Notes under the pieces: generated by a model
The model's input: the letters and a program-made list of their open reading frames with translations, nothing else
What the model was told of the DNA's origin: nothing
The model's database searches: none
Part shown: one piece after another, positions 27,142 to 35,262 of the stretch
Numbering within the stretch: position 1 is the first letter of the stretch
Layout of the letters: the number at the start of each line of letters is the position of its first letter
NCBI RefSeq assembly: GCF_003002825.1
Contig: NZ_PVTE01000013.1
Coordinates: 62,001-126,000, forward strand
Direction of reading: 5' to 3'
Length of the DNA: 64,000 nucleotides
Source: Spirosoma oryzae
GTDB lineage: Bacteria; Bacteroidota; Bacteroidia; Cytophagales; Spirosomataceae
Made by a program: the position numbers and the translations under genes

Positions 27142-27756
27142 ATGCAACGTATTTCTTACCTGTTTGTCGCGCTGGCGCTTCTGGCCAGCGTGACCGCCTG
27201 CCAGACCGAGTCGGATTCGTCAGTACAAACACCCGCACCGGTGCAATCATCGACTTATATAGAACGTAGCGACCTTACCTCAGATGGGATTACCGTAACG
27301 CCCGATTTGTCGGGAGCCAGAGTGGCTGCGGCTACCTCCGCGCAGCAGCAGGAAATGCTGACCTATATCAATCAGGCCCGGTCGAAGTCGTGTCAGTGCG
27401 GAACGACGACGTACCCGGCCGTTCCGGCCCTGGCGCTCAACACGCAACTCAACACCGCTTCCGACGCGCACGCGGTCGACATGGCGACCAACAATTACTT
27501 CAGCCATACGGGGCGTGATGGGTCGCAACCCTGGGACCGGATGACGCGGGCCGGCTACAACTGGCGGGCAGCGGGTGAAAATATCGCAGCTGGTTACACA
27601 ACCGTTCGCGCGACGGTCGACGGCTGGCTTAAATCGCCGGGCCACTGCAAAAACATCATGAGCGCCAATTTCACCGAAGTCGGCGTGGGCTATGGCTACA
27701 ATGCCAATAGCACCTACAAACACTACTGGGTGACGGATTTTGGCAAGCGCCAGTAA
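27142..27756 (+). CDS. CAP-domain (SCP/PR1) lipoprotein
   Basis: A 204-residue protein from the ATG at 27142; a TTG at 27100 is in frame but would place 14 residues before the signal. The signal ends in a lipobox (LLASVTAC). Residues ~75-200 form a CAP domain: NQARSKSCQCGTTTYPAVPAL, LNTASDAHAVDMATNNYFSHTG (metal-site His and the FSHTG motif), GENIAAGYTTVRATVDGWLKSPGHCKNIM, and the final YWVTDFG. An extra cysteine pair (SCQCG) near the start of the domain is frequent in the Bacteroidota version. Function of bacterial CAP proteins is largely unknown. Confidence 0.9.
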   Translation: MQRISYLFVALALLASVTACQTESDSSVQTPAPVQSSTYIERSDLTSDGITVTPDLSGARVAAATSAQQQEMLTYINQARSKSCQCGTTTYPAVPALALNTQLNTASDAHAVDMATNNYFSHTGRDGSQPWDRMTRAGYNWRAAGENIAAGYTTVRATVDGWLKSPGHCKNIMSANFTEVGVGYGYNANSTYKHYWVTDFGKRQ

Positions 27757-27881
27757 GGCCGTTGTTCGGCAAGCTCTCCACTCGTTGCTTTCCGGCAATG
27801 GATGAACAAATGGTGAACAGATGTGTATCGGCGGGGGGATCTGTTGGGGACGTTGTATGTTTGCGGCATTGACCATGCCGT

Positions 27882-28667
27882 ATGAAACATTTCTCCTTAC
27901 TGATTGCATTCGCTTCGCTGATGACTTCCTGCGCCAGTTTGCACCAACGATCCGAGATTCTGGAACTGGACGATATTTTTCAGGTTCGACCCCGGCAGAC
28001 GCTGTTTACGTATCAGAACGGGGAGGTCGTGTCGAAACTAAACACGCAGTTGACAAAAGCTGGCCTGTACGAACGCAACGATACGCTGTTTGCCGAGTTT
28101 ATCGCCCAGTCGCTTCCCCCGGCTGATACCGATCCCGGTACACTCGATCAGTCGGACTCGGCGGCTGTGCTGTTTGTGCACCACAATCCCGTGCTGAAGC
28201 GCATCAAGGAAGAAAGTCCCTGGTTCAATTATCAGCTTAAATCGTTCGACGTCGATCTGTTTACCGTGCCGTTTAAGTTCCGGTTTCCGCAGGAAGGCCG
28301 TCCGGGGCAGTTGAATACCAACCCGAACGTGGGCGTTTACGTTGGGCTACGCTATGACCGTGGTGGTTATCGAACACTGTTCTTTCGGCGGGAACGCCGA
28401 TCCGAAATCCGGTCGCTGAGTTTCGGGCTGGGTAGTTTTGCCAGTATCGGCTCGGCACTGGTCAGTTCGTTTACGACCAACGGCGTCGTCTCGGATGAAT
28501 ACGAAGCATTGGGGCTGAATTACGGATTGGCCAGCATTGTCGGCTACAAAACGTTCACGGCAGGGCTGGCGCTGGGATTCGAAAACCTGATAAGCGCCGA
28601 TAACCGGGTCTGGATTTACCACAACAAGCCTTACCTCGGGGTGACCATCGGGCTGAATCTAAACTAA
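27882..28667 (+). CDS. Hypothetical lipoprotein
   Basis: A 261-residue protein with a signal peptide and lipobox (LMTSCAS, Cys17). The last ~130 residues look like outer-membrane beta strands (VGVYVGLRYDRGGYRTLFFRR, LSFGLGSFASIGSAL, FTAGLALGFENLI, YLGVTIGLNLN), so a small beta barrel or surface beta domain is possible. I do not recognise a family. A TATGTTTG at 27856-27863 fits the -7 consensus, 18 bases before the start, although no -33 TTG is at the expected distance. Confidence 0.6.
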   Translation: MKHFSLLIAFASLMTSCASLHQRSEILELDDIFQVRPRQTLFTYQNGEVVSKLNTQLTKAGLYERNDTLFAEFIAQSLPPADTDPGTLDQSDSAAVLFVHHNPVLKRIKEESPWFNYQLKSFDVDLFTVPFKFRFPQEGRPGQLNTNPNVGVYVGLRYDRGGYRTLFFRRERRSEIRSLSFGLGSFASIGSALVSSFTTNGVVSDEYEALGLNYGLASIVGYKTFTAGLALGFENLISADNRVWIYHNKPYLGVTIGLNLN

Positions 28668-28740
28668 TCGATAGACGGCTGGCCTGGTAATAACGGATAG
28701 TACGCGATACCCGTTTAATCAGGCTGACGCGCCGTGTATG

Positions 28741-28772
28741 TTGCCGTGGACACCATTATTGCCGTACCTTTG
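28741..28772 (+). promoter_or_regulatory. Consensus Bacteroidota promoter with a long leader
   Basis: TTG at 28741-28743, 21-base spacer, then TACCTTTG at 28765-28772 fit the -33/-7 consensus. Transcription would begin near 28777, leaving ~190 bases before the DinB-like gene. That leader has no convincing ORF but has a TATGTTG/CAACATA hairpin near 28856-28880. The rest of the gap 28668-28966 shows nothing else. Confidence 0.6.
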
Positions 28773-28966
28773 TCATAAATGCAATTTTAATAGCGTTACT
28801 GAATACGAGCTATTGGCTGGTTGCCGCAAAACCGCCAGAACTACGCAGACAATACTATGTTGCAGCAGTAGCCAACATAAATCGATTCGAATAAGTAGTA
28901 CACAGTATTGCGACTGCTTTTCGACAGATTTTTACCAACGCTCACTGCTGTAGCCCCCCGATCACT

Positions 28967-29527
28967 ATGGTGCCTAATGACGAATTAATACGGATCATCG
29001 ACCTGCTGAACACAACCTATGAAGGTGAAGAAGCCTGGCATGGTCCGTCGGTGGTGGAAGCGTTACGTGGTGTGACGCCCGACATGGCTGGTCGCCGAAT
29101 CGCGCCCAACACCCACAACATTGCCGAACTGGTGTTTCACATGACCAGCTGGCGAATCTTCTGCGTCAAGAAAATGCAGGGCGACGCCAACTTCGATATC
29201 CTGACGCCCGATAAGAATTTCGGTGCGCTCCCCGACAAGATTGATGATTTCGAGTGGGAAGCCCTCGAAATGGAGCTGAGCCTGAGTCAGGAGGAGTTGA
29301 TCAACGAACTCGACAAACGCGACGACGACGAATTTCTGGAAGACATCGTACCCGGTCGTGATTACACGTATTACGACATGCTGCACGGTATCATCAACCA
29401 CGACCTCTATCATACGGGACAGGTGGTGATCCTGAAGAAAGCCCTGGGTGCCGGATCGAAATACGCCGACGAGGACGATTACAACGACCCCTACGGCAAT
29501 GGACAGGACCACGACGATTATTATTGA
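28967..29527 (+). CDS. DinB-superfamily four-helix protein
   Basis: A 186-residue protein of the DinB/YfiT-like fold: IAELVFHMTSWRIFC (~48-62) gives the first metal-binding His, and MLHGIINHDLYHTGQVVILKK (~140-160) carries the H-x3-H pair. Such proteins are metal-dependent, often thiol transferases or of unknown function. The C-terminal ~25 residues are an acidic, tyrosine-rich tail (DEDDYNDPYGNGQDHDDYY). The start follows a long leader with a well-formed promoter. Confidence 0.8.
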   Translation: MVPNDELIRIIDLLNTTYEGEEAWHGPSVVEALRGVTPDMAGRRIAPNTHNIAELVFHMTSWRIFCVKKMQGDANFDILTPDKNFGALPDKIDDFEWEALEMELSLSQEELINELDKRDDDEFLEDIVPGRDYTYYDMLHGIINHDLYHTGQVVILKKALGAGSKYADEDDYNDPYGNGQDHDDYY

Positions 29528-29542
29528 TAAATCTTGGTTGAA

Positions 29543-29663
29543 TGATTGAATTATAGAATGACAGAATGATTGACGGCTCCCCGTGCGTCTATAGTCTGTT
29601 GCCCCATGATTCGTAAGTCTACCATTCAACAATTCAATCATTCGATCAGTCTATCACTCAACA
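29543..29663. repeat. GAATGATTGAATTATAG-type inverted repeat
   Basis: ATGATTGAATTATAGAATGA at ~29540-29560 and its rough complement around 29625-29660 (TTCAACAATTCAATCATTCG...) flank a ~60-base centre. The same short words recur at 36408-36445 in front of the RND pump genes. It fills the gap before the EVE gene. Confidence 0.6.
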
Positions 29664-29669
29664 TTCCCC

Positions 29670-30077
29670 TTGAACTTCTGGCTTGTTAAGTCTGAACCCG
29701 ACAAGTACGGGTGGGACCATTTTACTACGCAGGGCCGCGCCGTCTGGGATGGTGTACGCAACTACCAGGCTCGCAACAACCTCAGCGCCATGAAACTCGG
29801 CGATCAGGTCTTGTTTTACCACAGCGTTACCAAACCTGGCGTGGTTGGATTGGCTAAAGTCGTGCGGGAAGCCTACCCCGACCCGACAAGCCCCGACGAT
29901 CCGCGCTGGGTGGTTGTCGAACTGGAGCCGGTGATGAAATTCGCCAAGCCGGTTACGCTGGCCCAGATCCGTGCGGATTTGCTGTTGGGGCGCATGGCGC
30001 TGATCAAACAATCGCGGCTGTCGGTAATGCCCGTCCGCCCCGACGAGTTCGACCTGATCCTAAAAATGGGCCAGTAA
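29670..30077 (+). CDS. EVE-domain protein
   Basis: A 135-residue single-domain EVE protein. It starts at a TTG, because the family-typical opening NFWLVKSEPDKYGWDHF begins there and no ATG precedes it in frame. VWDGVRNYQARNNLSAMKLGDQVLFYHS (~28-55) and VVREAYPDPTSPD match conserved EVE segments. EVE is related to PUA and YTH domains and is thought to bind modified bases in nucleic acid. It stands between two repeat regions. Confidence 0.88.
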   Translation: MNFWLVKSEPDKYGWDHFTTQGRAVWDGVRNYQARNNLSAMKLGDQVLFYHSVTKPGVVGLAKVVREAYPDPTSPDDPRWVVVELEPVMKFAKPVTLAQIRADLLLGRMALIKQSRLSVMPVRPDEFDLILKMGQ

Positions 30078-30098
30078 AAACGGTATACGGTTCATGGC

Positions 30099-30403
30099 AG
30101 GACTGTTAAGTTCTGATCCGCCCTACCCACAGCCCCCTAAAGGGGGAGCTGTTCGTGTGCAAATTTCACCCCCTTTAGAGGTTGTTTGGGGAATGGTTTT
30201 GTCATCCCGAGCCTGCGAGGGATCTTCACTAAAAGGCGGTTTTCTTTGCTATTTTCCGAAGATCCCTCGCAGGCTCGGGATGACAAAAAAGGCTATTTTA
30301 CATGGTTGACGCCTTCCCCAAACAACCTCTTAGGGGGCGGGGGGTAGATGAACCGAAGGAAATTTGCCTATTATCATTGCTAAATCGGAGAACTTAACAG
30401 CCC
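30099..30403. repeat. Nested palindromic element with flanking direct repeats
   Basis: Outer arms GACTGTTAAGTTCT (30101-30114) and AGAACTTAACAG (30389-30400) match the arms at 14905-14923/15250-15269. Inside are CCACAGCCCCCTAAAGGGGG with its partner near 30330-30346, then AGGTTGTTTGGGG with CCCCAAACAACCT (30179-30191 / 30318-30330), and at the centre the GTCATCCCGAGCCTGCGAGG palindrome. GGTTCATGG occurs just outside both ends (30089-30097 and 30407-30415), a candidate target duplication. Confidence 0.8.
30201..30284. repeat. GTCATCCCGAGC palindrome, copy 1
   Basis: GTCATCCCGAGCCTGCGAGG and its complement ending at 30284 form a ~27-bp stem around a ~30-base loop. A second copy lies at 35113-35194. 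The first ten bases are identical to the inner end of the terminal repeats of the IS4-family element at 50203-51638. Confidence 0.9.
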
Positions 30404-30411
30404 TATGGTTC

Positions 30412-30484
30412 ATGGTATTCAGTTTACGGTGAGTAACTGTCGTTAGCGTGAGAACCGTGAACCGTATACCGAAAACTGTAAAAC
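30412..30484. repeat. GTTTACGG/GGTATACGG palindrome
   Basis: Arms CATGGTATTCAGTTTACGG and CCGTATACCGAAAACTGTAA face each other upstream of the miaE-like gene. Related to the repeats at 19138, 26984 and 39716; part of the left arm seems to lie on the far side of the nested element (30080-30097), which suggests that element inserted into this one. Confidence 0.65.
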
Positions 30485-30495
30485 CTGGAAGCAAC

Positions 30496-31092
30496 ATGGC
30501 ACTCACGACGCTTGGCCTGGAACTGCCGACCGACCCACGCTGGGTCAATATCGCTGAGATGAACATTGGCGACATCCTGATCGATCATGCCTACTGCGAG
30601 CAGAAAGCGGCATCGTCGTGCATTTCGCTGATCGTACAATATTCCGACAAGGCCGAACTGGTAGAGGTACTGACGCCCGTCGTGGCCGAAGAGTGGGGCC
30701 ATTTCCAGCGTGTGCTGAAAGAGTTGAACAAGCGCGGCATTCCCCTGGGGCGGCAGCGCAAAGACGAGTACGTCAATCAGTTGCGTAGTCGCCTGCGTCG
30801 GCCCATCGGTGATCCCAAGGAACAACTGATGGATAACCTGCTCATCAACGCCCTGATCGAAGCCCGCAGCTGTGAACGGTTCAAACTACTGTCGGAACAC
30901 ATCGCCGACGAAGGGTTGCGGAAGTTCTACCGGGAGCTGATGATTTCCGAAGCAGGGCACTACCGTAATTTTATCGAACTGGCGGAAACGTATTTGCCCG
31001 CCGAACGGGTGCGTGAACGCTGGAAGGAGTTTCTGGCCGTCGAAGCCGACATCATGGCTAATCTGGACGTTCGGGCGGATCGCATGCACTAA
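30496..31092 (+). CDS. miaE: tRNA-(ms2io6A)-hydroxylase (MiaE-like diiron protein)
   Basis: A 198-residue ferritin-like diiron enzyme. I choose the ATG at 30496 (MALTTLGLELPTDPRW), the usual opening of the family; an upstream ATG at 30448 lies inside the palindromic repeat. Metal ligands are visible in ILIDHAYCEQKAAS, VVAEEWGHFQRVL, LIEARSCERFKLL and SEAGHYRNF. MiaE hydroxylates the isopentenyl group of modified A37 in tRNAs that read UNN codons, which include tRNA-Phe, -Tyr and -Cys. It ends with a terminator at 31116. Confidence 0.88.
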   Translation: MALTTLGLELPTDPRWVNIAEMNIGDILIDHAYCEQKAASSCISLIVQYSDKAELVEVLTPVVAEEWGHFQRVLKELNKRGIPLGRQRKDEYVNQLRSRLRRPIGDPKEQLMDNLLINALIEARSCERFKLLSEHIADEGLRKFYRELMISEAGHYRNFIELAETYLPAERVRERWKEFLAVEADIMANLDVRADRMH

Positions 31093-31115
31093 CAAACGTA
31101 TAGCTATTAACAAGA

Positions 31116-31143
31116 AAAGCCAGTTCTTTTCAGAGCTGGCTTT
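31116..31143. terminator. Bidirectional hairpin between miaE and the small membrane gene
   Basis: AAAGCCAGTTCT and AGAGCTGGCTTT pair over 12 bp (one G-U) with a 4-base loop, followed by GTTTGTTTT on the plus strand and an A/T-rich run on the other side. It serves two convergent genes. Confidence 0.8.
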
Positions 31144-31170
31144 GTTTGTTTTCGTAGGGAGTGTGGATTA

Positions 31171-31332
31171 TCAAACCCCGCGCCCCTGAATGAGTCGAAG
31201 AATGATAGCAATGACGGCGATAACCAGCAGTACGTGAATGAGACCACCAAGACCAAAACTGTTGAAGCCCAGAAAACCCAGCAGCCAGATGATGATCAGT
31301 ACGACTGCGATGGTATAAAGTAAGTTGCCCAT
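31171..31332 (-). CDS. Small membrane protein, lmo0937 family
   Basis: A 53-residue protein on the minus strand, short enough to be missed by length cutoffs. It begins MGNLLYTIAVVLIIIWLLGF, continues with a glycine-rich turn (GFNSFGLGGLIHVL) and a second hydrophobic helix (LLVIAVIAIILRLIQG), and ends RGV. This two-helix pattern with the LLYTIAVVLIIIWLLGF start is that of the lmo0937-type small membrane proteins found across bacteria, whose function is unknown (often linked with stress conditions). It shares a convergent terminator with miaE. Confidence 0.85.
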   Translation of the reverse strand: MGNLLYTIAVVLIIIWLLGFLGFNSFGLGGLIHVLLVIAVIAIILRLIQGRGV

Positions 31333-31582
31333 GATCGTTGGAGTGTTTAGCGATGGAATTAGGTGAATTTGCTGTTATTAACCGGACGGGGGGCAATATG
31401 TTCTGAAATTCGAGAGAAGGGTGAAGGATACAGCGTTCGTTTGCGGCCGAAACCACACAGGTGAGCAACGATCAGTCGGGCAGAACGATAACCCTGAGCG
31501 TGGCGACCGCGAATTTGTCGGATGGGTGGGCGGTAGTTCGTCGGCGGTGGGGTATCTTTACTAATTGACTGAGTAGACTTTA

Positions 31583-34582
31583 ATGACGTTTCTCCAACAG
31601 GCGGCTCAACGCATTTACGAGTACCACGGGGCCAGTATGCGCGATGTCTGGGTAATTCTGCCCACGCGCCGGGCCGTGTCGGTGTTCCTGGGCGAACTGG
31701 CGCAGTGTTCCGATCGCCCCTTCCTGGCCCCGCGTGCGCTGGCCGTCGATGACTTTATAGCCCAGGCTGCCGACCGGCAGCAGATCGACTCGGTAAGCCT
31801 GCTGTTCGACCTGTTCGATGTGTTCCGCGAAATCGATCCGACCGTTGAGTTCGAGCAGTTTGTGGGCTGGGCACCGGTACTGCTTACGGATTTTGACCGC
31901 ATCGACCAGTACCTGATTCCGGCCACCCAACTGTTCGATAACATGACGGCGGTTAAACGGCTCGAAGCCTGGAACCTGGAACTACCCAAAGGTGCCGCCA
32001 CTATCACCGAAACCGAAGGGACCAAACGGTACTTCGAACTCTTCGACAACCTCGCCAAAGCGTACAACGAACTCCGAAAGCGTCTTGACAGCCAGGGCTT
32101 AGCCTACCGGGGAATGGCGTACCGGCGTCTGGCCGAGAACGTCGGCACGCTGATCCGGGACAACACGGCTTACGAACGGCTGTGGTTTGTGGGGTTCAAC
32201 GCGCTGAGTGCCGCCGAAGAACGGATTATCGAGGTGCTGTCGAAGGCCGGGAAAGCTGCGCTGATCTGGGATGCCGACAACTACTACGTCGACGATCGCT
32301 TGCAGGAAGCCGGTACGTTTCTGCGCAAATACCGAAATAATAGTCTGCTGTTCAGCCGGGAGAATCACGACGACCTGAACCAGCCGTCGCAACTGCTGAC
32401 AACCCCAAAAACGATGCGGGTGGTGGGTGTCCCCAACGCCAGCATGCAGACAAAAGTCGCCGGCAAACTGTACCAGGACTGGCAACGGGACGACGCTGTA
32501 CCGGGAGCAGCCGCGCAGAAAACGGCGATTATTCTGGCCGATGAAACGCTGTTGGTGCCAACGCTCTACGCGCTCGACGAAAGCGTGACGAATCTGAACG
32601 TGACGATGGGCCTGTCGCTGCGCAGTTCGCTGCTGTTCACGCTGATCGACACCCTGTTCGAGATGCAGCGAACGGTGCACGAGTTTCGGGCCCGCGATGG
32701 TCGCCACCTGAAAATTCCCAAGTTCCACCACCGGCACGTGGTCAAGGTGCTGAACCACCCGTTTGTGAAGCAGTACGAGCGGATTCACCAGTGCATGTGG
32801 CCCGGTGGGATAGGTCATAGGGGTGAGGAACTGCCACCCGAACCGCTGTTTCAATGGATGGCTAAGGACATTGTGCAGAACCAGCGCGTATACCTGACCC
32901 GCGACGACATGCTGGAACTGAGCAATAACGAGCCACTGATCGACCTGCTGTTCAATCGCTGGAAAGACGATCGGCCCGGCCGGGTCATTCTCGTGTTTTA
33001 CGACCTGATCGACAAGCTGCGCGAGGTGTACCGTACCAGTCAGGATGCGATCGAGATCGAGTACCTGTACCTGTTCCATACGCTGCTCCGGCAACTCGAA
33101 ACAACGCTGCGTCGACAGGCCGAACTGCGGAAGGCAGACCGGCAGGCATCGCCCGTGACGGTAAAGAGTTTCCGCACGTTTCTCTACGAACTGATCCGGC
33201 AAACCAGCATCCCGTTTACCAGCGAAGGTAACAGCACGTTGCAGGTGATGGGTATGCTCGAAACGCGGGGGCTGGATTTCGACCGGGTCATCATCCTGTC
33301 GGTCAACGAAGGTATACTGCCCAAAGCACGGAAGATGAACTCGCTGATTCCGTTCGACATTGCGCAGGAAATCGGCCTGCCGACCTACCGCGAACAGGAG
33401 TCGGTGATGGCCTATCACTTCTACCGCCTGCTGCAACGGGCGCGTGAGATTGTGCTGATTCACACGACCTCGACCGACGCGTACGGATCGAGTAAGGGAG
33501 AACCCAGTCGCTACATCCGGCAGATCAAACACGAACTGATTCCAGCCAACAAACTGATTACGCTGACGGAACCGACCGTACGGTTCGGGCGGGAGAGCGA
33601 CGCGAAGCTGGCCGAAAAGCAGGTAATGAGCGTACCCAAGACGGCAGAGATTACAGACCGCATCCGGTCCATGCTGACGCACAAGGGGCTGTACCCGTCG
33701 CAGTTGAATCAGTTCGTCAGTTGCTCGATGCGCTTCTATTTCAGCCGAATCGTGAACATCAGCGAGGAAGACGATATCGAAGAACGGATGGGTGCGGCCG
33801 ACTTCGGAAACTGGCTGCACAAGGTGCTCGAACGGCTCGACCTTGACTACCGGCTTAAAGGGCAACCTGTCAGTGAGCCGATCATCCGCAGCCTGCTCGA
33901 AGAAGAATTTGCCAACAGCATGAAAGGGCGGGTCGTCGAATCGGGCATGAACCTGCTGCTCTACGACATGGCCCGGCAACTGATGCTCGACTTTCAGCGG
34001 CAGCAGAACAGCCTGCCCGACCTGACCGTGATCGGCACGGAGCAGACGCTGCGCACGAAACTGCGGGTGTCGATGGGCGAGGGGCGCGAACCGCTGGAGG
34101 TGACGATTGCCGGTAAGATCGACCGGATTGAGCGCTTCGGCGACCGTATCCGCATCGTCGATTACAAAACGGGGAAAGTCGACCTGAACAGTAAAATCGG
34201 CCCTGAACAACTCCGCGAAAAACTACTCAGCGACGGTGGACAGGAGAAGATGCGGCAGCTGTGGCTGTACCGGTACCTGGCCCTGAAAACGATTCAGGAG
34301 AAAGGCGGCCTGCCCCGTAGCGAGACCAACGGCGACATCTATCCGGCCGTGGGCATGCCCGTCGAAGCGGGTTTCTATTCGTTCCGCGACGTCAATGGCG
34401 GCTTCAAAACCAATCCCGTGCAATTCGGCGATGGGCAGTCGGTAGCCGATTACATTGCCGAATCGGAAGAACTACTGGGCGAACTGATTCGGGCCATGCT
34501 CGACCCGGACGAGCCGTTCAAACGCACCGATCAGCTCGCGACCTGCGAATACTGCGATTTCAAAGGCATCTGTGGCCGGTAA
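31583..34582 (+). CDS. AddB-like PD-(D/E)XK helicase/nuclease subunit
   Basis: A 999-residue protein related to the AddB subunit of double-strand-break repair nucleases. The N-terminal half is an inactivated helicase-like region (VWVILPTRRAVSVFL near 22-36, then GMLETRGLDFDRVIILSVNEG at ~555-575). The nuclease domain near residues 845-860 has the motif GRIDRIERFGDRIRIVDYKTG with the D...DYK catalytic set. The C terminus ends in CEYCDFKGIC, the cysteines of the iron-sulfur site in AddB-type proteins. The partner AddA helicase is not in this window. No close neighbours on this strand. Confidence 0.85.
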   Translation: MTFLQQAAQRIYEYHGASMRDVWVILPTRRAVSVFLGELAQCSDRPFLAPRALAVDDFIAQAADRQQIDSVSLLFDLFDVFREIDPTVEFEQFVGWAPVLLTDFDRIDQYLIPATQLFDNMTAVKRLEAWNLELPKGAATITETEGTKRYFELFDNLAKAYNELRKRLDSQGLAYRGMAYRRLAENVGTLIRDNTAYERLWFVGFNALSAAEERIIEVLSKAGKAALIWDADNYYVDDRLQEAGTFLRKYRNNSLLFSRENHDDLNQPSQLLTTPKTMRVVGVPNASMQTKVAGKLYQDWQRDDAVPGAAAQKTAIILADETLLVPTLYALDESVTNLNVTMGLSLRSSLLFTLIDTLFEMQRTVHEFRARDGRHLKIPKFHHRHVVKVLNHPFVKQYERIHQCMWPGGIGHRGEELPPEPLFQWMAKDIVQNQRVYLTRDDMLELSNNEPLIDLLFNRWKDDRPGRVILVFYDLIDKLREVYRTSQDAIEIEYLYLFHTLLRQLETTLRRQAELRKADRQASPVTVKSFRTFLYELIRQTSIPFTSEGNSTLQVMGMLETRGLDFDRVIILSVNEGILPKARKMNSLIPFDIAQEIGLPTYREQESVMAYHFYRLLQRAREIVLIHTTSTDAYGSSKGEPSRYIRQIKHELIPANKLITLTEPTVRFGRESDAKLAEKQVMSVPKTAEITDRIRSMLTHKGLYPSQLNQFVSCSMRFYFSRIVNISEEDDIEERMGAADFGNWLHKVLERLDLDYRLKGQPVSEPIIRSLLEEEFANSMKGRVVESGMNLLLYDMARQLMLDFQRQQNSLPDLTVIGTEQTLRTKLRVSMGEGREPLEVTIAGKIDRIERFGDRIRIVDYKTGKVDLNSKIGPEQLREKLLSDGGQEKMRQLWLYRYLALKTIQEKGGLPRSETNGDIYPAVGMPVEAGFYSFRDVNGGFKTNPVQFGDGQSVADYIAESEELLGELIRAMLDPDEPFKRTDQLATCEYCDFKGICGR

Positions 34583-34590
34583 TCGACAAA

Positions 34591-35262
34591 TTACTTGCCG
34601 GTCGGCCGCTGCCTGTCTGCTTGGTTCAAAAGTGAGCGGAGTTTACCGTTGGCCAGCGTTGGCAGCAATTGGGCATCACGCTGCCCGGCGATCTCCAGGT
34701 TGTGTCGGGTAAGCGGGACGAGTTCGCTGGTCGGACTGAGGCTGAAATAGATCCGGTCCTGCGTTGATCCGCCGAGGTCGGCCTGTCGGTAGATTAGTAA
34801 CGGCTGACTGTCGATTTCTTCGTAGAACGCACCCTGATAGAGCCGGAAGCGCGGGCCACCGGTTTGCTGTATCCCCCACAGCTGACCGGGATGCCGGGTC
34901 TCGGTCGCGCCCGTCGGTGTGATTAGTTGCAGGCGGTAGGGATGCTGGCGAATCCGGGCAGCACGGAAGGGGGTTGTACCGACGAAGCGGTTCCCCGTTT
35001 CGCCGACGTACACCGCCCGATACGACGGTTGGACACGGTGACAGCCGCTCAGTGCCAGCAGCAGTAAACAGATTCCGAAAACGTACAACAGCCCCTGTTC
35101 ATGCTGCCTTTGGTCATCCCGAGCTTGCGAGGAATCTTCGCGAAGGGAATCAGGATGGCTATTGGCCGAAGCTCCCTCGCAAGCTCGGGATGGCAAAAAA
35201 TACACTGATCGTGGCCCGACACCCGACTTGTGAAAGCGGAGAAGTGGTTGCCTGTAACTCAT
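34591..35262 (-). CDS. Hypothetical lipoprotein with a repeat-derived N-terminal extension
   Basis: The frame runs 223 codons from an ATG that overlaps the RND adaptor stop by four bases. Residues ~22-55 are translated from the GTCATCCCGAGC palindrome (35113-35194), and a lipoprotein signal (YVFGICLLLLALSGC) appears only at residues ~60-75. The more plausible start is the TTG at 35088 just ahead of that signal, giving ~165 residues; the ATG start would bury the signal. The mature part is mostly beta (FRAARIRQHPYRLQLI, PRFRLYQGAFYEEID) with no recognised family. It ends 8 bases after the AddB-like gene on the opposite strand. Confidence 0.6.
   Translation of the reverse strand: MSYRQPLLRFHKSGVGPRSVYFLPSRACEGASANSHPDSLREDSSQARDDQRQHEQGLLYVFGICLLLLALSGCHRVQPSYRAVYVGETGNRFVGTTPFRAARIRQHPYRLQLITPTGATETRHPGQLWGIQQTGGPRFRLYQGAFYEEIDSQPLLIYRQADLGGSTQDRIYFSLSPTSELVPLTRHNLEIAGQRDAQLLPTLANGKLRSLLNQADRQRPTGK
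35113..35194. repeat. GTCATCCCGAGC palindrome, copy 2
   Basis: GTCATCCCGAGCTTGCGAGG and GCTCCCTCGCAAGCTCGGGA with a final TGGC form a long imperfect stem around a ~26-base loop. It lies inside the open frame of the lipoprotein gene on the minus strand. Same family as 30201-30284. Confidence 0.9.

Noticed and set aside
32099-34210. 703-codon minus-strand frame opposite the AddB-like gene
   Set aside because: Antisense shadow of a well-supported gene with conserved domains.
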